A stretch of 37,171 bases of DNA, taken from positions 4,338-41,508 of the forward strand of contig PANW01000048.1 in the NCBI GenBank assembly GCA_002707785.1, given 5' to 3'. Of the stretch, positions 19,556-28,660 are shown in pieces. The stretch comes from Cellvibrionaceae bacterium (GTDB lineage: Bacteria; Pseudomonadota; Gammaproteobacteria; Pseudomonadales; Cellvibrionaceae). The position numbers and the translations under genes were made by a program. Position 1 is the stretch's first letter. Each line of letters begins with the position of its first letter. The notes under the pieces were generated by a model, which did no database searches, was not told the origin of the DNA, and saw nothing but the letters and a program-made list of their open reading frames with translations.

Positions 19556-19580
19556 AAAAAGGGGGCTAGGCCCCCTTTCT
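19556..19580 (-). terminator. Attenuator hairpin between rpsB and tsf
   Basis: A 6-bp GC stem GGGGGC/GCCCCC with a 3-nt loop, extended by three A-T pairs to 9 bp and followed by T residues on the minus strand, lies about 50 nt after the rpsB stop codon and 48 nt before the tsf start. Partial termination here would lower tsf relative to rpsB. Confidence 0.75.
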
Positions 19581-19629
19581 AGACTGTGCAGACAATATTT
19601 TGCCGGCTCAGTATGACAAAACAACACTC

Positions 19630-20376
19630 TTACTTAGCAGCGGCTTCGTCGTTAACTTCTACAAACTCATCTGCTTTAGGTGCAGCGTTTTGAGTGTTGG
19701 CAGCGCCTTCCAAGCAAGCGTCAGCAACGGCAGTCACGTACAACTTAACTGCACGGATTGCATCATCGTTACCTGGGATAACGTAGTCAATGCCATCAGG
19801 GTTGCTGTTGGTATCAACGATACCGATAACAGGAATACCCAGCTTATTGGCTTCTTGAATAGCAATACGCTCGTGCTCAACGTCAACAACGAACAGAGCA
19901 TCAGGCAGGCCGCCCATATCTTTAATACCACCGATAGACAGCTCAAGCTTGTCTTTCATACGGGTACGCATCAGAGCTTCTTTCTTAGTCAACTTCTCGA
20001 AAGTGCCGTCAGTTTGCTGGGCTTCCAGCTCACGGTAGCGACGGATTGAAGCGCGAATGGTTTTGTAGTTGGTCAGCATACCACCCAACCAGCGGTGGCT
20101 AACAAACGGCTGGCCAGCACGCTCAGCTTGCTCTTTAATCACCTTAGTAGCAGCTCGCTTGGTACCAACAAACATAACCTTCTTCTTTTGAGAAGCCATT
20201 TGCTTAACCAAGTCCAGCGCTTCGTTAAACGCAGGTACGGTGTGCTCGAGGTTGATGATATGAATTTTGTTGCGAGCGCCGAAGATGTACTGGTCCATTT
20301 TTGGGTTCCAGTAACGAGTTTGGTGACCAAAGTGGACACCGGCTTGCAGCATATCGCGCATGCTTACATTAGACAT
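19630..20376 (-). CDS. rpsB: 30S ribosomal protein S2
   Basis: S2 is the late-assembling small-subunit protein that links S1 to the ribosome. The 248 residues start [27 protein letters not shown] (family core GVHFGHQ), followed by [26 protein letters not shown], and [20 protein letters not shown]. The start ATG at 20376 has an AAGGA site 8 nt upstream. A leader of about 160 nt with paired repeats precedes it. In E. coli, S2 represses its own rpsB-tsf mRNA through the leader, and the layout here fits the same kind of control. Confidence 0.97.
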   Translation of the reverse strand: MSNVSMRDMLQAGVHFGHQTRYWNPKMDQYIFGARNKIHIINLEHTVPAFNEALDLVKQMASQKKKVMFVGTKRAATKVIKEQAERAGQPFVSHRWLGGMLTNYKTIRASIRRYRELEAQQTDGTFEKLTKKEALMRTRMKDKLELSIGGIKDMGGLPDALFVVDVEHERIAIQEANKLGIPVIGIVDTNSNPDGIDYVIPGNDDAIRAVKLYVTAVADACLEGAANTQNAAPKADEFVEVNDEAAAK

Positions 20377-20400
20377 ATTGTATTTCCTTGGGTTAGGCCT

Positions 20401-20527
20401 CCATATACCCCACCTATCAACCCCCTAAATCTAATAGATTCTGGAGCACCCAGAGAGGTGTGTCGGTATATGTGTGACGTTATTTAATAGATTATCCTGC
20501 TGCGAGATAGAGCCATATACCCCACCT
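20401..20527 (-). promoter_or_regulatory. rpsB leader with two mutually exclusive hairpins
   Basis: On the minus strand the 15-mer AGGTGGGGTATATGG occurs at 20527-20513 and again, identical, at 20415-20401. Between them, CATATACC-gacac-ACCT (20472-20456) is complementary in order to AGGT-gg-GGTATATG of either copy (12 pairs with an internal loop). Hairpin A (first copy with centre) has a 41-nt loop; hairpin B (centre with second copy) has a 40-nt loop. They cannot form together. Hairpin B ends 11 nt before the AAGGA ribosome binding site (20389-20385). Likely role: leader control of rpsB-tsf, perhaps by S2. The sequences are seen directly; function is inferred. Confidence 0.6.
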
Positions 20528-20561
20528 TCGCAATCAGGGCGCGCTTTATACCATATACCCC
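20401..20561. repeat. Three direct copies of an 11-nt core in the rpsB/map intergenic region
   Basis: The plus-strand core CCATATACCCC occurs at 20401-20411, 20513-20523 and 20551-20561, and a reverse-orientation part copy GGTATATG at 20465-20472. Two copies and the reverse copy fall in the predicted rpsB leader; the third lies in the predicted promoter spacer. This is the only gene-free stretch above 300 nt (20377-20702). Its map-proximal half (about 20575-20702) shows no clear element beyond a TACAAT at 20611-20616 that could be a map -10 box. Confidence 0.9.
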
Positions 20562-20573
20562 CTACAAAAGAAA
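20545..20573 (-). promoter_or_regulatory. Candidate rpsB promoter with GC-rich discriminator
   Basis: On the minus strand TATAAA (20550-20545) is followed by GCGCGCCC, a GC-rich discriminator typical of stringently controlled ribosomal promoters. A weak -35, TTTCTT (20573-20568), lies 17 nt upstream. A start near 20538 would give a leader of about 160 nt that begins just before the first leader repeat. The -35 match is poor. Confidence 0.45.
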
Positions 20574-20702
20574 GCTGCAGCTACATCTATGGAACGAATA
20601 GCGCATGGTTTACAATAGCCGCCGTTTACACATTCTTGCCGTCGAACGGCCGACGAAACAAGATCGTCCTAGCCATCGACCTACACAAGGCCAACTAACT
20701 GT

Positions 20703-21473
20703 ATGAAAGTCAGTATTAAGACCCCTGAACAAATTGAAAAAATGAGAGTTGCCGGTCGTATGGCGGCAGAAGTCCTCGATCTGATTGAAGAATACGTCGT
20801 ACCCGGCGTCACCACAGCAGAGCTCGATCGCATCTGCCACGACCATATCGTCGATGTGCAAAAGGCCATCCCCGCCTGCCTGAACTACAAAGGCTTCCCC
20901 AAATCGATTTGTACCTCGGTGAATCAGGTGGTCTGTCACGGTATTCCCTCTTCCAAGAAGATATTGAAGAGTGGCGACATCATCAACATTGATGTCACTG
21001 TCATCTACGATGGCTGGTACGGCGATACCAGTAAAATGTACACCGTAGGCAAGGTTGCCCCTCATGCCGAGCGACTGATCAAGGTCACTCAGGAATGCCT
21101 GTATAAAGGTATCGAATTGGTTAAACCGGGCTGTCGTCTGGGCGATATTGGACACGTTATTCAGCAACACGCTGAGAAAAACTACTACTCGGTGGTGCGG
21201 GAGTACTGCGGCCACGGTATTGGCGACGTCTTTCACGAAGAGCCGCAAGTGGTTCACTATGGCAAACCCAATACAGGCTTCGAGCTAAAAGAAGGCATGA
21301 CATTCACCATCGAGCCAATGATCAATGCCGGTAAAGCCGCAACTAAGCTGCTAAAAGACGACTGGACAGTCGAAACCCGAGACAAGCGTCTATCGGCTCA
21401 ATGGGAGCACACCATGGTGGTCACTGCGACCGGCGTTGAGGTGCTGACTAAGCGTCCAGACGAGCCGTTTTAA
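20703..21473 (+). CDS. map: Methionine aminopeptidase, type I
   Basis: This enzyme removes the initiator methionine from nascent proteins. The five metal ligands D97, D108, H171, E204 and E235 and the catalytic H79 are all present at the same positions as in the E. coli enzyme (CHGIPS, NIDVTVIYDGWYGDTS, CGHGIGDVFHEEP, FTIEPMIN, QWEHTMVV). It has 256 residues. ATG 20703 has little ribosome binding site. It is divergent from rpsB, the conserved arrangement, and ends at a clear terminator before glnD. Confidence 0.96.
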   Translation: MKVSIKTPEQIEKMRVAGRMAAEVLDLIEEYVVPGVTTAELDRICHDHIVDVQKAIPACLNYKGFPKSICTSVNQVVCHGIPSSKKILKSGDIINIDVTVIYDGWYGDTSKMYTVGKVAPHAERLIKVTQECLYKGIELVKPGCRLGDIGHVIQQHAEKNYYSVVREYCGHGIGDVFHEEPQVVHYGKPNTGFELKEGMTFTIEPMINAGKAATKLLKDDWTVETRDKRLSAQWEHTMVVTATGVEVLTKRPDEPF

Positions 21474-21534
21474 TTGCGCTCGTCAACCACACCACCAATC
21501 GAAGACATCGGATAGCAACACAGTGATCACGGAT

Positions 21535-21558
21535 AAGGCCCTACGGGGCCTTTTGTTT
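21535..21558 (+). terminator. Intrinsic terminator after map
   Basis: A 7-bp stem AAGGCCC/GGGCCTT closed by the stable tetraloop TACG (UNCG class) runs into TTTTGTTT. It lies 62 nt after the map stop codon and 89 nt before the glnD start, so glnD should have its own promoter or depend on readthrough. Confidence 0.85.
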
Positions 21559-21646
21559 GACCCTCTTCCGACATTGATGCAATGCAGAAGAACCGACCCG
21601 ACATCCGGCTGTACCCCAGCCCTCCAGAGCCAGACCAGAGTTCACT

Positions 21647-24340
21647 ATGAATACCCCTTATTTCGAGCGTCCACTGTTTTTTTTCGATCAGACTCGTTTT
21701 CGCCGTGACCTCTCCGAGGCGGGCACCCGTATTATCCCAATATTCAAGAACGCAATTAATGCCGCCGATGTGCACCTAGACGCCCGCTTCGATGAAGGCG
21801 AAGACATCAGTGCACTGATCTATGATCGGGCTCTGTTTATCGATTGTATTCTGCACTACGCCTGGCATCAATTCAGCTGGACCGACCAGAGTACGTTGAT
21901 TGCTGTGGGAGGATATGGTCGCGGGGAACTGCACCCCAAATCCGACATTGATTTACTACTGCTTTTGAAAGAAGAGCGCCCTGAAGACCTCGAAAGTGCG
22001 CAAAATCTATTGATGCTGCTGTGGGATATCGGTTTGGACATCGGTCACAGCGTTCGCACTATTGAGCAATGTGTAGAGATCGCCAAAGAAGACATCACTG
22101 TCGCCACCAATGTGATGGAGTGCCGCCCCATCGTCGGCAACGGCGATCACTGCCTCGAGCTGCAGCGCCTCACCCAACCTGACAACATGTGGCCCGCAGA
22201 CGAGTTCTTCAAAGCCAAATGGGACGAGCAACAAGCTCGCCATAAAAAACACAACAACACCGAATACAACCTCGAACCCAATATCAAAAATGCACCCGGC
22301 GGTCTGCGTGACATACAAACAGTCGCTTGGGTTGCCAAGCGCTACTATGGGGTGAGAACCCTGCGCCTGCTAGGCGGAAAGGATTTTTTCACTGAAGAAG
22401 AATTTGCTCTACTGCTCAGCGGTGAAGAGTTCCTCTGGAAAGTACGCTACGGATTGCACAAATTGGCCGGCCGCCCCGAGGAGCGCCTGCTGTTCGACTA
22501 TCAACGCCAACTGGCGACCGACTTCGGCTACAAAGACACCGAAAACAGCCTCGCCGTCGAACAGTTTATGCACAAATACTATCGCGTCGTGCTATCGCTG
22601 CGTGAGGTCAACGATGTGTTGATGCACTTTCTCGATGAAGCAGTACTTAATCGCAATGGCGATGCGCTCATCACCCCCATCAACGAGCGTTTTCAGCTGC
22701 GTGACAACTACATCGAAGTCACTCACGAGGCAGTGTTTTCCCAAGAGCCCTCAGCGCTGCTGGAAATCTTTGTCATTATGGGCAACACCCCGCAAATCGT
22801 CGGTGTGCGACCGGAAACTATTCGCCTACTGCGCGAGCACCGCTCACTGATAGACGATGATTTCCGCAAGGATCGCAAGAACACGGACCTCTTTGTTGAA
22901 TTGCTCAAATGCGATCACGCTTTGGTCACACAACTACGCCGCATGAAGCGCTACAACATTCTCGGGCGTTATCTCCCCGAGTTCGGTCAGATTATCGGCC
23001 AAATGCAGCACGACCTATTCCACATCTACACCGTCGATGCGCACACGCTCTCGGTAGTGAAAAATATGCGGCTGCTGCGCCACGCTGACAGCAAAGAAAA
23101 ATTCCCAGTGGCCTACGAATGCATGCAGCAGATGCAAAAGCCAGAGCTTCTCTACATGGCGGGCCTCTACCACGACATCGCCAAGGGGCGCGGCGGTGAT
23201 CACTCCACCCTAGGCGCGGTCGACGCGCAAGAATTTGGCGAGCGCCACAACCTGAAGAAACACGAATCTCGCCTGATCGCCTGGCTGGTCGACAAACATT
23301 TATTGATGTCTTCCGTATCGCAAAAACAGGACCTCTCTGACCCTATTGTCATTCATCAGTTTGCCACGGAGATAGGCGATCAATTGCACTTAGATTATCT
23401 TTACACCCTCACGATTGCCGACATCAACGCCACCAACCCCACGCTCTGGACCACTTGGCGAGCAAGCCTAATGCGTCAACTCTACAGCGAGACCAAACGA
23501 GCTCTGAGACGCGGCCTTGAAAACCCCATCGATCGCCAGGACTTAATCGAAGAAACTCAAGAAAACGCGCTGCAACTGCTCGAACAACAGGGCTATAGCC
23601 AAGATAAAGTTCAGCGCCTCTGGGGATACCTAGGTGACGACTATTTTTTACGTGAGAGCGCCAAAGACATTACCTGGCAAAGCGCCGCGATTTTAGATCA
23701 CGACAGCGCCGACGATTTGATTCTGGTGAGAGAAACCACCAGCCGTAAACACGAGGGGGCGACTGAGATCTTTATTCGCACCCGCGACCGCGACAACGTC
23801 TTTACCGCCGTCGCTTCGGCGCTGGATCACCTCAATCTGTCAATTCAAGATGCCCGCATTTACAACACCGAACGCGGTGGCTACACCATTGATACCTTTT
23901 ATGTTCTGGATGAAAACAACCTCCCCATCGGCGACAACCCAGAACTCAGCAAGAACATTGAACAGGCTCTGCGAGAGGAGCTGGCTCTGGTGGACGACTA
24001 CAGCAATATCATCAGTCGTCGCACCCCGCGCCAACTAAAGAGCTTCGCCATACCCACTCGCACCAGTATCAGCAACGACATCAGCTCCAACACCACCATA
24101 TTGGAAATTATTTGTCCGGACCGACCTGGGCTACTGGCGTTGATTGCGCGCATTTTTTCGCGCAATCATTTGCAGCTAAATAATGCCAAAATCACCACCT
24201 TGGGCGAACGTGTTGAGGATATTTTCTTTATAACGGATAGCGACGGCAACCCACTGAGTGATCCCCAGCTTTGCGAAGACCTGCAACAACAAATACGCAC
24301 CGAACTGGATCAGCAGGTAGAAGAGTCCCAGCAGGCGTAA
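21647..24340 (+). CDS. glnD: [Protein-PII] uridylyltransferase/uridylyl-removing enzyme
   Basis: GlnD is the primary nitrogen sensor: it uridylylates PII proteins when glutamine is low and removes the group when it is high. The 897 residues hold an N-terminal nucleotidyltransferase domain with GGYGRGELHPKSDIDLLLL (metal ligands D100 and D102), a helical linker, an HD hydrolase domain (GLYHDIAKGRGGDHSTLG, near residue 505) and two C-terminal ACT domains (about 705-790 and 815-890, the second starting EIICPDRPGLLALIARIF) that bind glutamine. All catalytic motifs are intact. It lies between map and dapC, as in Pseudomonas. Confidence 0.96.
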   Translation: MNTPYFERPLFFFDQTRFRRDLSEAGTRIIPIFKNAINAADVHLDARFDEGEDISALIYDRALFIDCILHYAWHQFSWTDQSTLIAVGGYGRGELHPKSDIDLLLLLKEERPEDLESAQNLLMLLWDIGLDIGHSVRTIEQCVEIAKEDITVATNVMECRPIVGNGDHCLELQRLTQPDNMWPADEFFKAKWDEQQARHKKHNNTEYNLEPNIKNAPGGLRDIQTVAWVAKRYYGVRTLRLLGGKDFFTEEEFALLLSGEEFLWKVRYGLHKLAGRPEERLLFDYQRQLATDFGYKDTENSLAVEQFMHKYYRVVLSLREVNDVLMHFLDEAVLNRNGDALITPINERFQLRDNYIEVTHEAVFSQEPSALLEIFVIMGNTPQIVGVRPETIRLLREHRSLIDDDFRKDRKNTDLFVELLKCDHALVTQLRRMKRYNILGRYLPEFGQIIGQMQHDLFHIYTVDAHTLSVVKNMRLLRHADSKEKFPVAYECMQQMQKPELLYMAGLYHDIAKGRGGDHSTLGAVDAQEFGERHNLKKHESRLIAWLVDKHLLMSSVSQKQDLSDPIVIHQFATEIGDQLHLDYLYTLTIADINATNPTLWTTWRASLMRQLYSETKRALRRGLENPIDRQDLIEETQENALQLLEQQGYSQDKVQRLWGYLGDDYFLRESAKDITWQSAAILDHDSADDLILVRETTSRKHEGATEIFIRTRDRDNVFTAVASALDHLNLSIQDARIYNTERGGYTIDTFYVLDENNLPIGDNPELSKNIEQALREELALVDDYSNIISRRTPRQLKSFAIPTRTSISNDISSNTTILEIICPDRPGLLALIARIFSRNHLQLNNAKITTLGERVEDIFFITDSDGNPLSDPQLCEDLQQQIRTELDQQVEESQQA

Positions 24341-24402
24341 CAGCCAAACTTTTGGGAAGACCCCATTACCGAACACTGACGAGCTAATACGACGAGACCA
24401 CC

Positions 24403-25599
24403 ATGAATCGCGACCTGGACAAATTGCAACCCTATCCGTTTGAGAAGCTTAACGCCCTTAAAGCGCGGGTATCACCGCCGGAGAACCTCGCCCACATTGC
24501 CCTGTCGATTGGTGAGCCCAAGCACGAGCCACCGGCCTTCGTTCTACAAACACTGCAAGACAACCTGCAACGATTGGTGAATTACCCCTCCACCAAAGGT
24601 TTACCAGAACTGCGTGGCACCATCAGTCAGTGGCTCCAAAACCGATTTAAACTGCAGGATGGAAGCGTTGACCCAGAGCGCCACGTACTGCCAGTCAACG
24701 GTACCCGCGAGGCACTGTTCGCCTTTACTCAGGCCGTTATCGATCGCCACACAAAGCCTTTAGTCGTCAGTCCAAATCCCTTTTATCAAATTTACGAAGG
24801 CGCAGCTTTTCTGGCCGGTGCGGAACCCTACTTTCTAAATTGCGATACAGATAAAGGCTATATCCCCGATTTCGATGCGGTACCCGATGCGGTTTGGCAG
24901 CGCTGCCAGCTGTTGTTTTTGTGCTCCCCAGGCAATCCAACCGGTGCCGTAGTTGGTACCGAGACGCTGAAGAAACTCATCGCTCTAGCCGACGAACACG
25001 ACTTCATTATTGCCAGCGACGAATGCTATTCGGAGCTGTATTTTGATGAACAACAAGCGCCCGTGGGATTGCTGCAAGCCTGTGCAGAAATGGGACGCAA
25101 CGACTACCATCGCTGCGTCGTGTTCCACTCGCTATCGAAACGCTCCAATTTACCCGGGTTGCGCTCAGGATTTGTCGCTGGCGACGCCGAGGTGATGAAA
25201 AAATTCCTGCTCTATCGCACCTATCACGGTTGTGCCATGGCCATCCCCAACCAGCGGGCCTCCATTGCTGCTTGGCAAGACGAGACACATGTAAAAGCCA
25301 ATCGCGACGCCTATCGCGCCAAGTTCGATGCGGTACTGAACACGCTCGGGGGACTGCTTGACGTAAAACGCCCCGATGCGAGCTTCTACCTCTGGCCACA
25401 AGTCGACATGAGCGATCTCGAGTTCGCGCAACGACTGTTTGCCGAGCAACACATCACCGTGCTTCCCGGACGTTACATCGCTCGAGAAGCCAACGGCATC
25501 AATCCCGGTGAAAACCATGTGCGCATGGCGCTGGTCGCCACCATTGAAGAGTGTGTCGAAGCCGCTGAACGCATCAAGCATTTTTTAACTCAAGGCTAA
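24403..25599 (+). CDS. dapC: Succinyldiaminopimelate transaminase
   Basis: DapC is a fold-type I PLP aminotransferase that makes N-succinyl-LL-diaminopimelate for lysine and peptidoglycan. The 398 residues start MNRDLDKLQPYPFEKL and include ALSIGEPKHEPP, LPVNGTREALFAF, SPNPFYQIYEG, CSPGNPTG and the PLP-lysine segment SLSKRSNLPGLRSGF, nearly as in Pseudomonas DapC. It follows glnD by 62 nt and precedes nth by 6 nt, so dapC and nth are likely one transcript. Activity could overlap with ArgD-type transaminases; the family match makes DapC the better name. Confidence 0.93.
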   Translation: MNRDLDKLQPYPFEKLNALKARVSPPENLAHIALSIGEPKHEPPAFVLQTLQDNLQRLVNYPSTKGLPELRGTISQWLQNRFKLQDGSVDPERHVLPVNGTREALFAFTQAVIDRHTKPLVVSPNPFYQIYEGAAFLAGAEPYFLNCDTDKGYIPDFDAVPDAVWQRCQLLFLCSPGNPTGAVVGTETLKKLIALADEHDFIIASDECYSELYFDEQQAPVGLLQACAEMGRNDYHRCVVFHSLSKRSNLPGLRSGFVAGDAEVMKKFLLYRTYHGCAMAIPNQRASIAAWQDETHVKANRDAYRAKFDAVLNTLGGLLDVKRPDASFYLWPQVDMSDLEFAQRLFAEQHITVLPGRYIAREANGINPGENHVRMALVATIEECVEAAERIKHFLTQG

Positions 25600-25605
25600 A
25601 TAATC

Positions 25606-26277
25606 ATGACTGCCGCGAAAAATATGCTCAAGGCCGAACGTGTTGAATACATCCATCGGCGTCTAGAAGAGCTTTACCCCACAACACCCGTGCCACTGGA
25701 TCACAACGACCCCTACACGCTGTTGGTGGCCGTCTTATTATCCGCGCAATGCACCGATGAACGAGTCAATCAAATCACGCCTAAACTGTGGCAATTGGCC
25801 GACAACCCCTACGATATGGCGAAACAATCCGTGGAGGATATTCAAACGATTATTCGCCCTTGCGGCCTGTCTCCGCAAAAATCCAAGGCCATTTCTGTGC
25901 TGTCAAAAATGTTGGTCGAATTGCACGAGGGAGAAGTCCCCAATGATATGGAGGCACTGGAAGCCTTGCCGGGCGTGGGCCACAAAACCGCCAGCGTGGT
26001 GGTCGCACAAGCTTTCGGAGTACCGGCTTTTCCCGTCGACACGCACATTCACCGCCTCGCTCAACGCTGGGGATTAACCAACGGCAAGAATGTGCAGCAA
26101 ACAGAAAAGGATTTAAAACGATTATTCCCAGCAGAAAGCTGGAACAAATTGCATCTACAGATTATTTTTTACGGCCGCGAATACTGCAGTGCCCGCGGCT
26201 GTAACGGTACCGTTTGCGAAATATGCACAACGTGCTACCCCGCCAGAAAGCACCCTAAAAAAATACAAAAGCCCTGA
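25606..26277 (+). CDS. nth: Endonuclease III with altered iron-sulfur cysteine spacing
   Basis: This DNA glycosylase/AP lyase removes oxidised pyrimidines in base excision repair. The helix-hairpin-helix LPGVGHKTAS carries the catalytic K127 and PVDTHIHR the catalytic D145; LLSAQCTDERVNQ is also diagnostic. It has 223 residues. The C-terminal iron-sulfur loop has cysteines at 194, 199, 204, 207 and 210 (C-X4-C-X4-C-X2-C-X2-C) instead of the E. coli C-X6-C-X2-C-X5-C, so the ligand set must differ. The ribosome binding site AAGG overlaps the end of dapC. In E. coli nth follows the rsx genes; here it is coupled to dapC. Confidence 0.93.
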   Translation: MTAAKNMLKAERVEYIHRRLEELYPTTPVPLDHNDPYTLLVAVLLSAQCTDERVNQITPKLWQLADNPYDMAKQSVEDIQTIIRPCGLSPQKSKAISVLSKMLVELHEGEVPNDMEALEALPGVGHKTASVVVAQAFGVPAFPVDTHIHRLAQRWGLTNGKNVQQTEKDLKRLFPAESWNKLHLQIIFYGREYCSARGCNGTVCEICTTCYPARKHPKKIQKP

Positions 26278-26302
26278 ATTCAATAGAAGAGCTTAAAATC
26301 CC

Positions 26303-27568
26303 CTAAAACAATTCGATACTGTCGCCGTTGGTATCAACTTCCTCGGCGATTGCCGCTGCATCGAGTGCATCGTCAATATCATCAAGACTCTCCATAGCTC
26401 GATCCATGCTATCGGACAAGCGCTGGAAAACTTCGTCCACCTGTAAACCCTGATTGAATATTTTGTTGGTTTCAGAGACGCAATGATCGGCTACATACTC
26501 GAAGAAACTCTCCTGTTCTTCACTGAGAGCAAGCGTGGGAATACGGCTGTGAATTTTGTCTGCCAAGTCTTCAACCGTATCGACAATATGGCGCATGACA
26601 TCTTGGTATGAATCATCAATCTGCGTCATCACAGTTTTGACATCATGAGACAACTTTTGCAGCGACTGTTTCTCTTCGACTAATTTGTGATGCTCATCCA
26701 GCGCCTTTAATCGGGCATCGACGCCTTGCAACAACGCAAAAGTGTTGTCTTTAACAGCCCCATAGCGACGGTCATCATCGACAGGCATATTCCGAATCAA
26801 GAGAGAGACTTGACCGTAATTAACAATGGTGCGACAACCAAAATCGATATAGCGTCCACCATCTTTCATTTGAAACAATAATTGCGCCTCAAGATCTCTA
26901 GCCATGCCATTGGCTTCCATGTCCTTGATTTCATAGAGACTGCGCATTTGCAAACTGCAAGTTACCTGATAATTGTCCAAGGCTCGGAAGAAAAGCTGCC
27001 CCAATTGATCGAGATTATCACAATGGTTAACACCCAATAGGAACTGTATATTGGAGCCCAAATCACTGTTATCACTCATCACCGTGAAAGCGGTGGCATT
27101 GGCCATCTCTAAACGATCTTTGAGCTGCTCACTGGCAACCTGGTGAAAGATAGCCTTGCTGATGCGAGCGCACACCTCTTCCACCGGAACTTCCGGCCCT
27201 AAAAAGTCTGAGACGCCGAGTTCGTAAGCCGCAAGCTTATCGCGCAACTCATTACTCGAAGACAATACAACGAGGGGCAAGTCCTGCATGACTTCAGTTT
27301 CCGTGAGAAACTGCTCGCAGGCGGTTAAATCTAGCGGATGGGTGTCAGTCAAATCACAAACCACCACCTTGTACACCAACTCATGGGCCAGCGACAATGC
27401 ATCCTCGGGCGAGAATACACAGGTAATATCAAAGCGCTCGTTCATCAGTGGATGACGATCCCCACGCTTGCCGGCCTGAAAAAACAGTACTCGCTCTCTC
27501 TTCACTAGATCCCCTCCATAGGCACGAATATCATCCAATCGTTGTTCCGAGGCAAATGGATAAAGCAT
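26303..27568 (-). CDS. Degenerate receiver-domain protein with helical C-terminus
   Basis: I do not recognise this 421-residue protein as a named family. Residues about 25-142 read as a receiver fold: D72 in VVVCDLTD sits at the phospho-acceptor position and S103 at the T/S position, but the N-terminal acidic pair is missing (RVLFFQAG) and the conserved lysine is replaced in DFLGPEVP. It is therefore a pseudo-receiver or weakly active. Residues about 165-310 have alternating beta and helix character and could be a GAF-like domain (inference). Residues 310-421 are helical and acidic, ending DSIELF. No DNA-binding domain is seen, so a protein-protein signalling role is likely. It is divergent from the HDOD gene. 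Confidence 0.7.
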   Translation of the reverse strand: MLYPFASEQRLDDIRAYGGDLVKRERVLFFQAGKRGDRHPLMNERFDITCVFSPEDALSLAHELVYKVVVCDLTDTHPLDLTACEQFLTETEVMQDLPLVVLSSSNELRDKLAAYELGVSDFLGPEVPVEEVCARISKAIFHQVASEQLKDRLEMANATAFTVMSDNSDLGSNIQFLLGVNHCDNLDQLGQLFFRALDNYQVTCSLQMRSLYEIKDMEANGMARDLEAQLLFQMKDGGRYIDFGCRTIVNYGQVSLLIRNMPVDDDRRYGAVKDNTFALLQGVDARLKALDEHHKLVEEKQSLQKLSHDVKTVMTQIDDSYQDVMRHIVDTVEDLADKIHSRIPTLALSEEQESFFEYVADHCVSETNKIFNQGLQVDEVFQRLSDSMDRAMESLDDIDDALDAAAIAEEVDTNGDSIELF

Positions 27569-27796
27569 TCACCATCTACATACGTCTAGCTCAAATTTAG
27601 CCATTTCGCCAATTCCTGACCTTGCCAGAGTGCGCAAGCGGACAGGCTTTAAGATCGTCAGCGAATAACAATCTTTTGTTCTACACTATTTAGGTAATGA
27701 AACGCCGGTCTATTCACTGATTCATTGGCCCGTGTGCCAGTACCTTTTGAGCTCTACAAGTCTAGACCCACATCGACCTTCCTGCGGAATCGAACT

Positions 27797-28660
27797 ATGC
27801 CCTCACCAACCTCATTAACCCCGACCGGACAAGCTTTGGCCGACGGTATCCAGCAACAATTACAAACCGGCGACATTGAGGTTCCGCTGCTTCCCGAAGT
27901 GGCCAATCGGGTGATCGCCCTATCCCAGGACGCCGAGTCAGAGATTGCCGACTTAGCACAACTCATCCAAAGCGACCCATCTCTGGCAGCCCATGTGATG
28001 CGTATCGCTAATTCTGCGGCCTATACGCCAAACGCCTCGCTCGTGTCTCTGCAACAGGCGATTACTCGCTTGGGTATGAATTTGATCTGCGATATTGCGC
28101 TGGCCGCGTCACTCTCTACTAAAATGTTCAAAGCCCCCGGATTCGAATCGCACATCAACGACATCTGGAAGCATGCTCTAGCGACGGCCCTCTGGGCCAA
28201 AGAAATTGCCCGAGCCTGTCGACTCAACGTAGAAGCCACTTTTCTGTGCGGATTGCTGCACTCCATTGGACAGCCCGTGACTATCCAAGCCGCCTGTGAC
28301 GGCGCCAAACGCGCAAACGTAGAACTCAGCGAGGATGACGCACTCGCACTGGCCGAACAACTTAATATTGAGGTCGGTAGTTGCGTACTCAAGAGCTGGG
28401 AAATGCCGATGATCATTTGTGAGGCCTTGCAGTACTTTAACGACTACAAGACCGCCCCCCACGCCCTTGAACAAACCATGATCGTCAACGCCTCGGCGTT
28501 GTTTGCCACCCATATGCTCGACAGTGAACAGCTGCCGCGCACTGAATTGATCGCCAAAGAAGTCTTGGCAGATCTGAACCTGTATCAGGATGAAGTTGAG
28601 ATGCTACTGGAGAAACGCGACATCGTTGTCAGCAGCATGGAGGCGATGGCCGAATCATGA
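27797..28660 (+). CDS. HDOD-domain protein
   Basis: This 287-residue cytoplasmic protein (from ATG 27797, preceded by CGGAA; a longer TTG frame from 27725 is less likely) contains one HDOD domain over most of its length: LPEVANRVIALSQD, the IADLAQLIQSDPSLAAHVMRIANSA-type segment (core DPSLAAHVMRIAN), LQQAITRLGM, and FLCGLLHSIGQ, where the HD metal pair is lost (HS). HDOD proteins are non-catalytic relatives of HD phosphohydrolases used as signalling modules, often beside receiver and c-di-GMP proteins. Its stop codon overlaps the sthA start (ATGA), so the two are translationally coupled. The specific role is unknown. Confidence 0.85.
   Translation: MPSPTSLTPTGQALADGIQQQLQTGDIEVPLLPEVANRVIALSQDAESEIADLAQLIQSDPSLAAHVMRIANSAAYTPNASLVSLQQAITRLGMNLICDIALAASLSTKMFKAPGFESHINDIWKHALATALWAKEIARACRLNVEATFLCGLLHSIGQPVTIQAACDGAKRANVELSEDDALALAEQLNIEVGSCVLKSWEMPMIICEALQYFNDYKTAPHALEQTMIVNASALFATHMLDSEQLPRTELIAKEVLADLNLYQDEVEMLLEKRDIVVSSMEAMAES

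Noticed and set aside
25007..25399. Long open frames antisense to dapC, and similar shadows elsewhere
   Set aside because: They overlap well-supported genes, have no family match and no ribosome binding sites, and are expected from codon bias.
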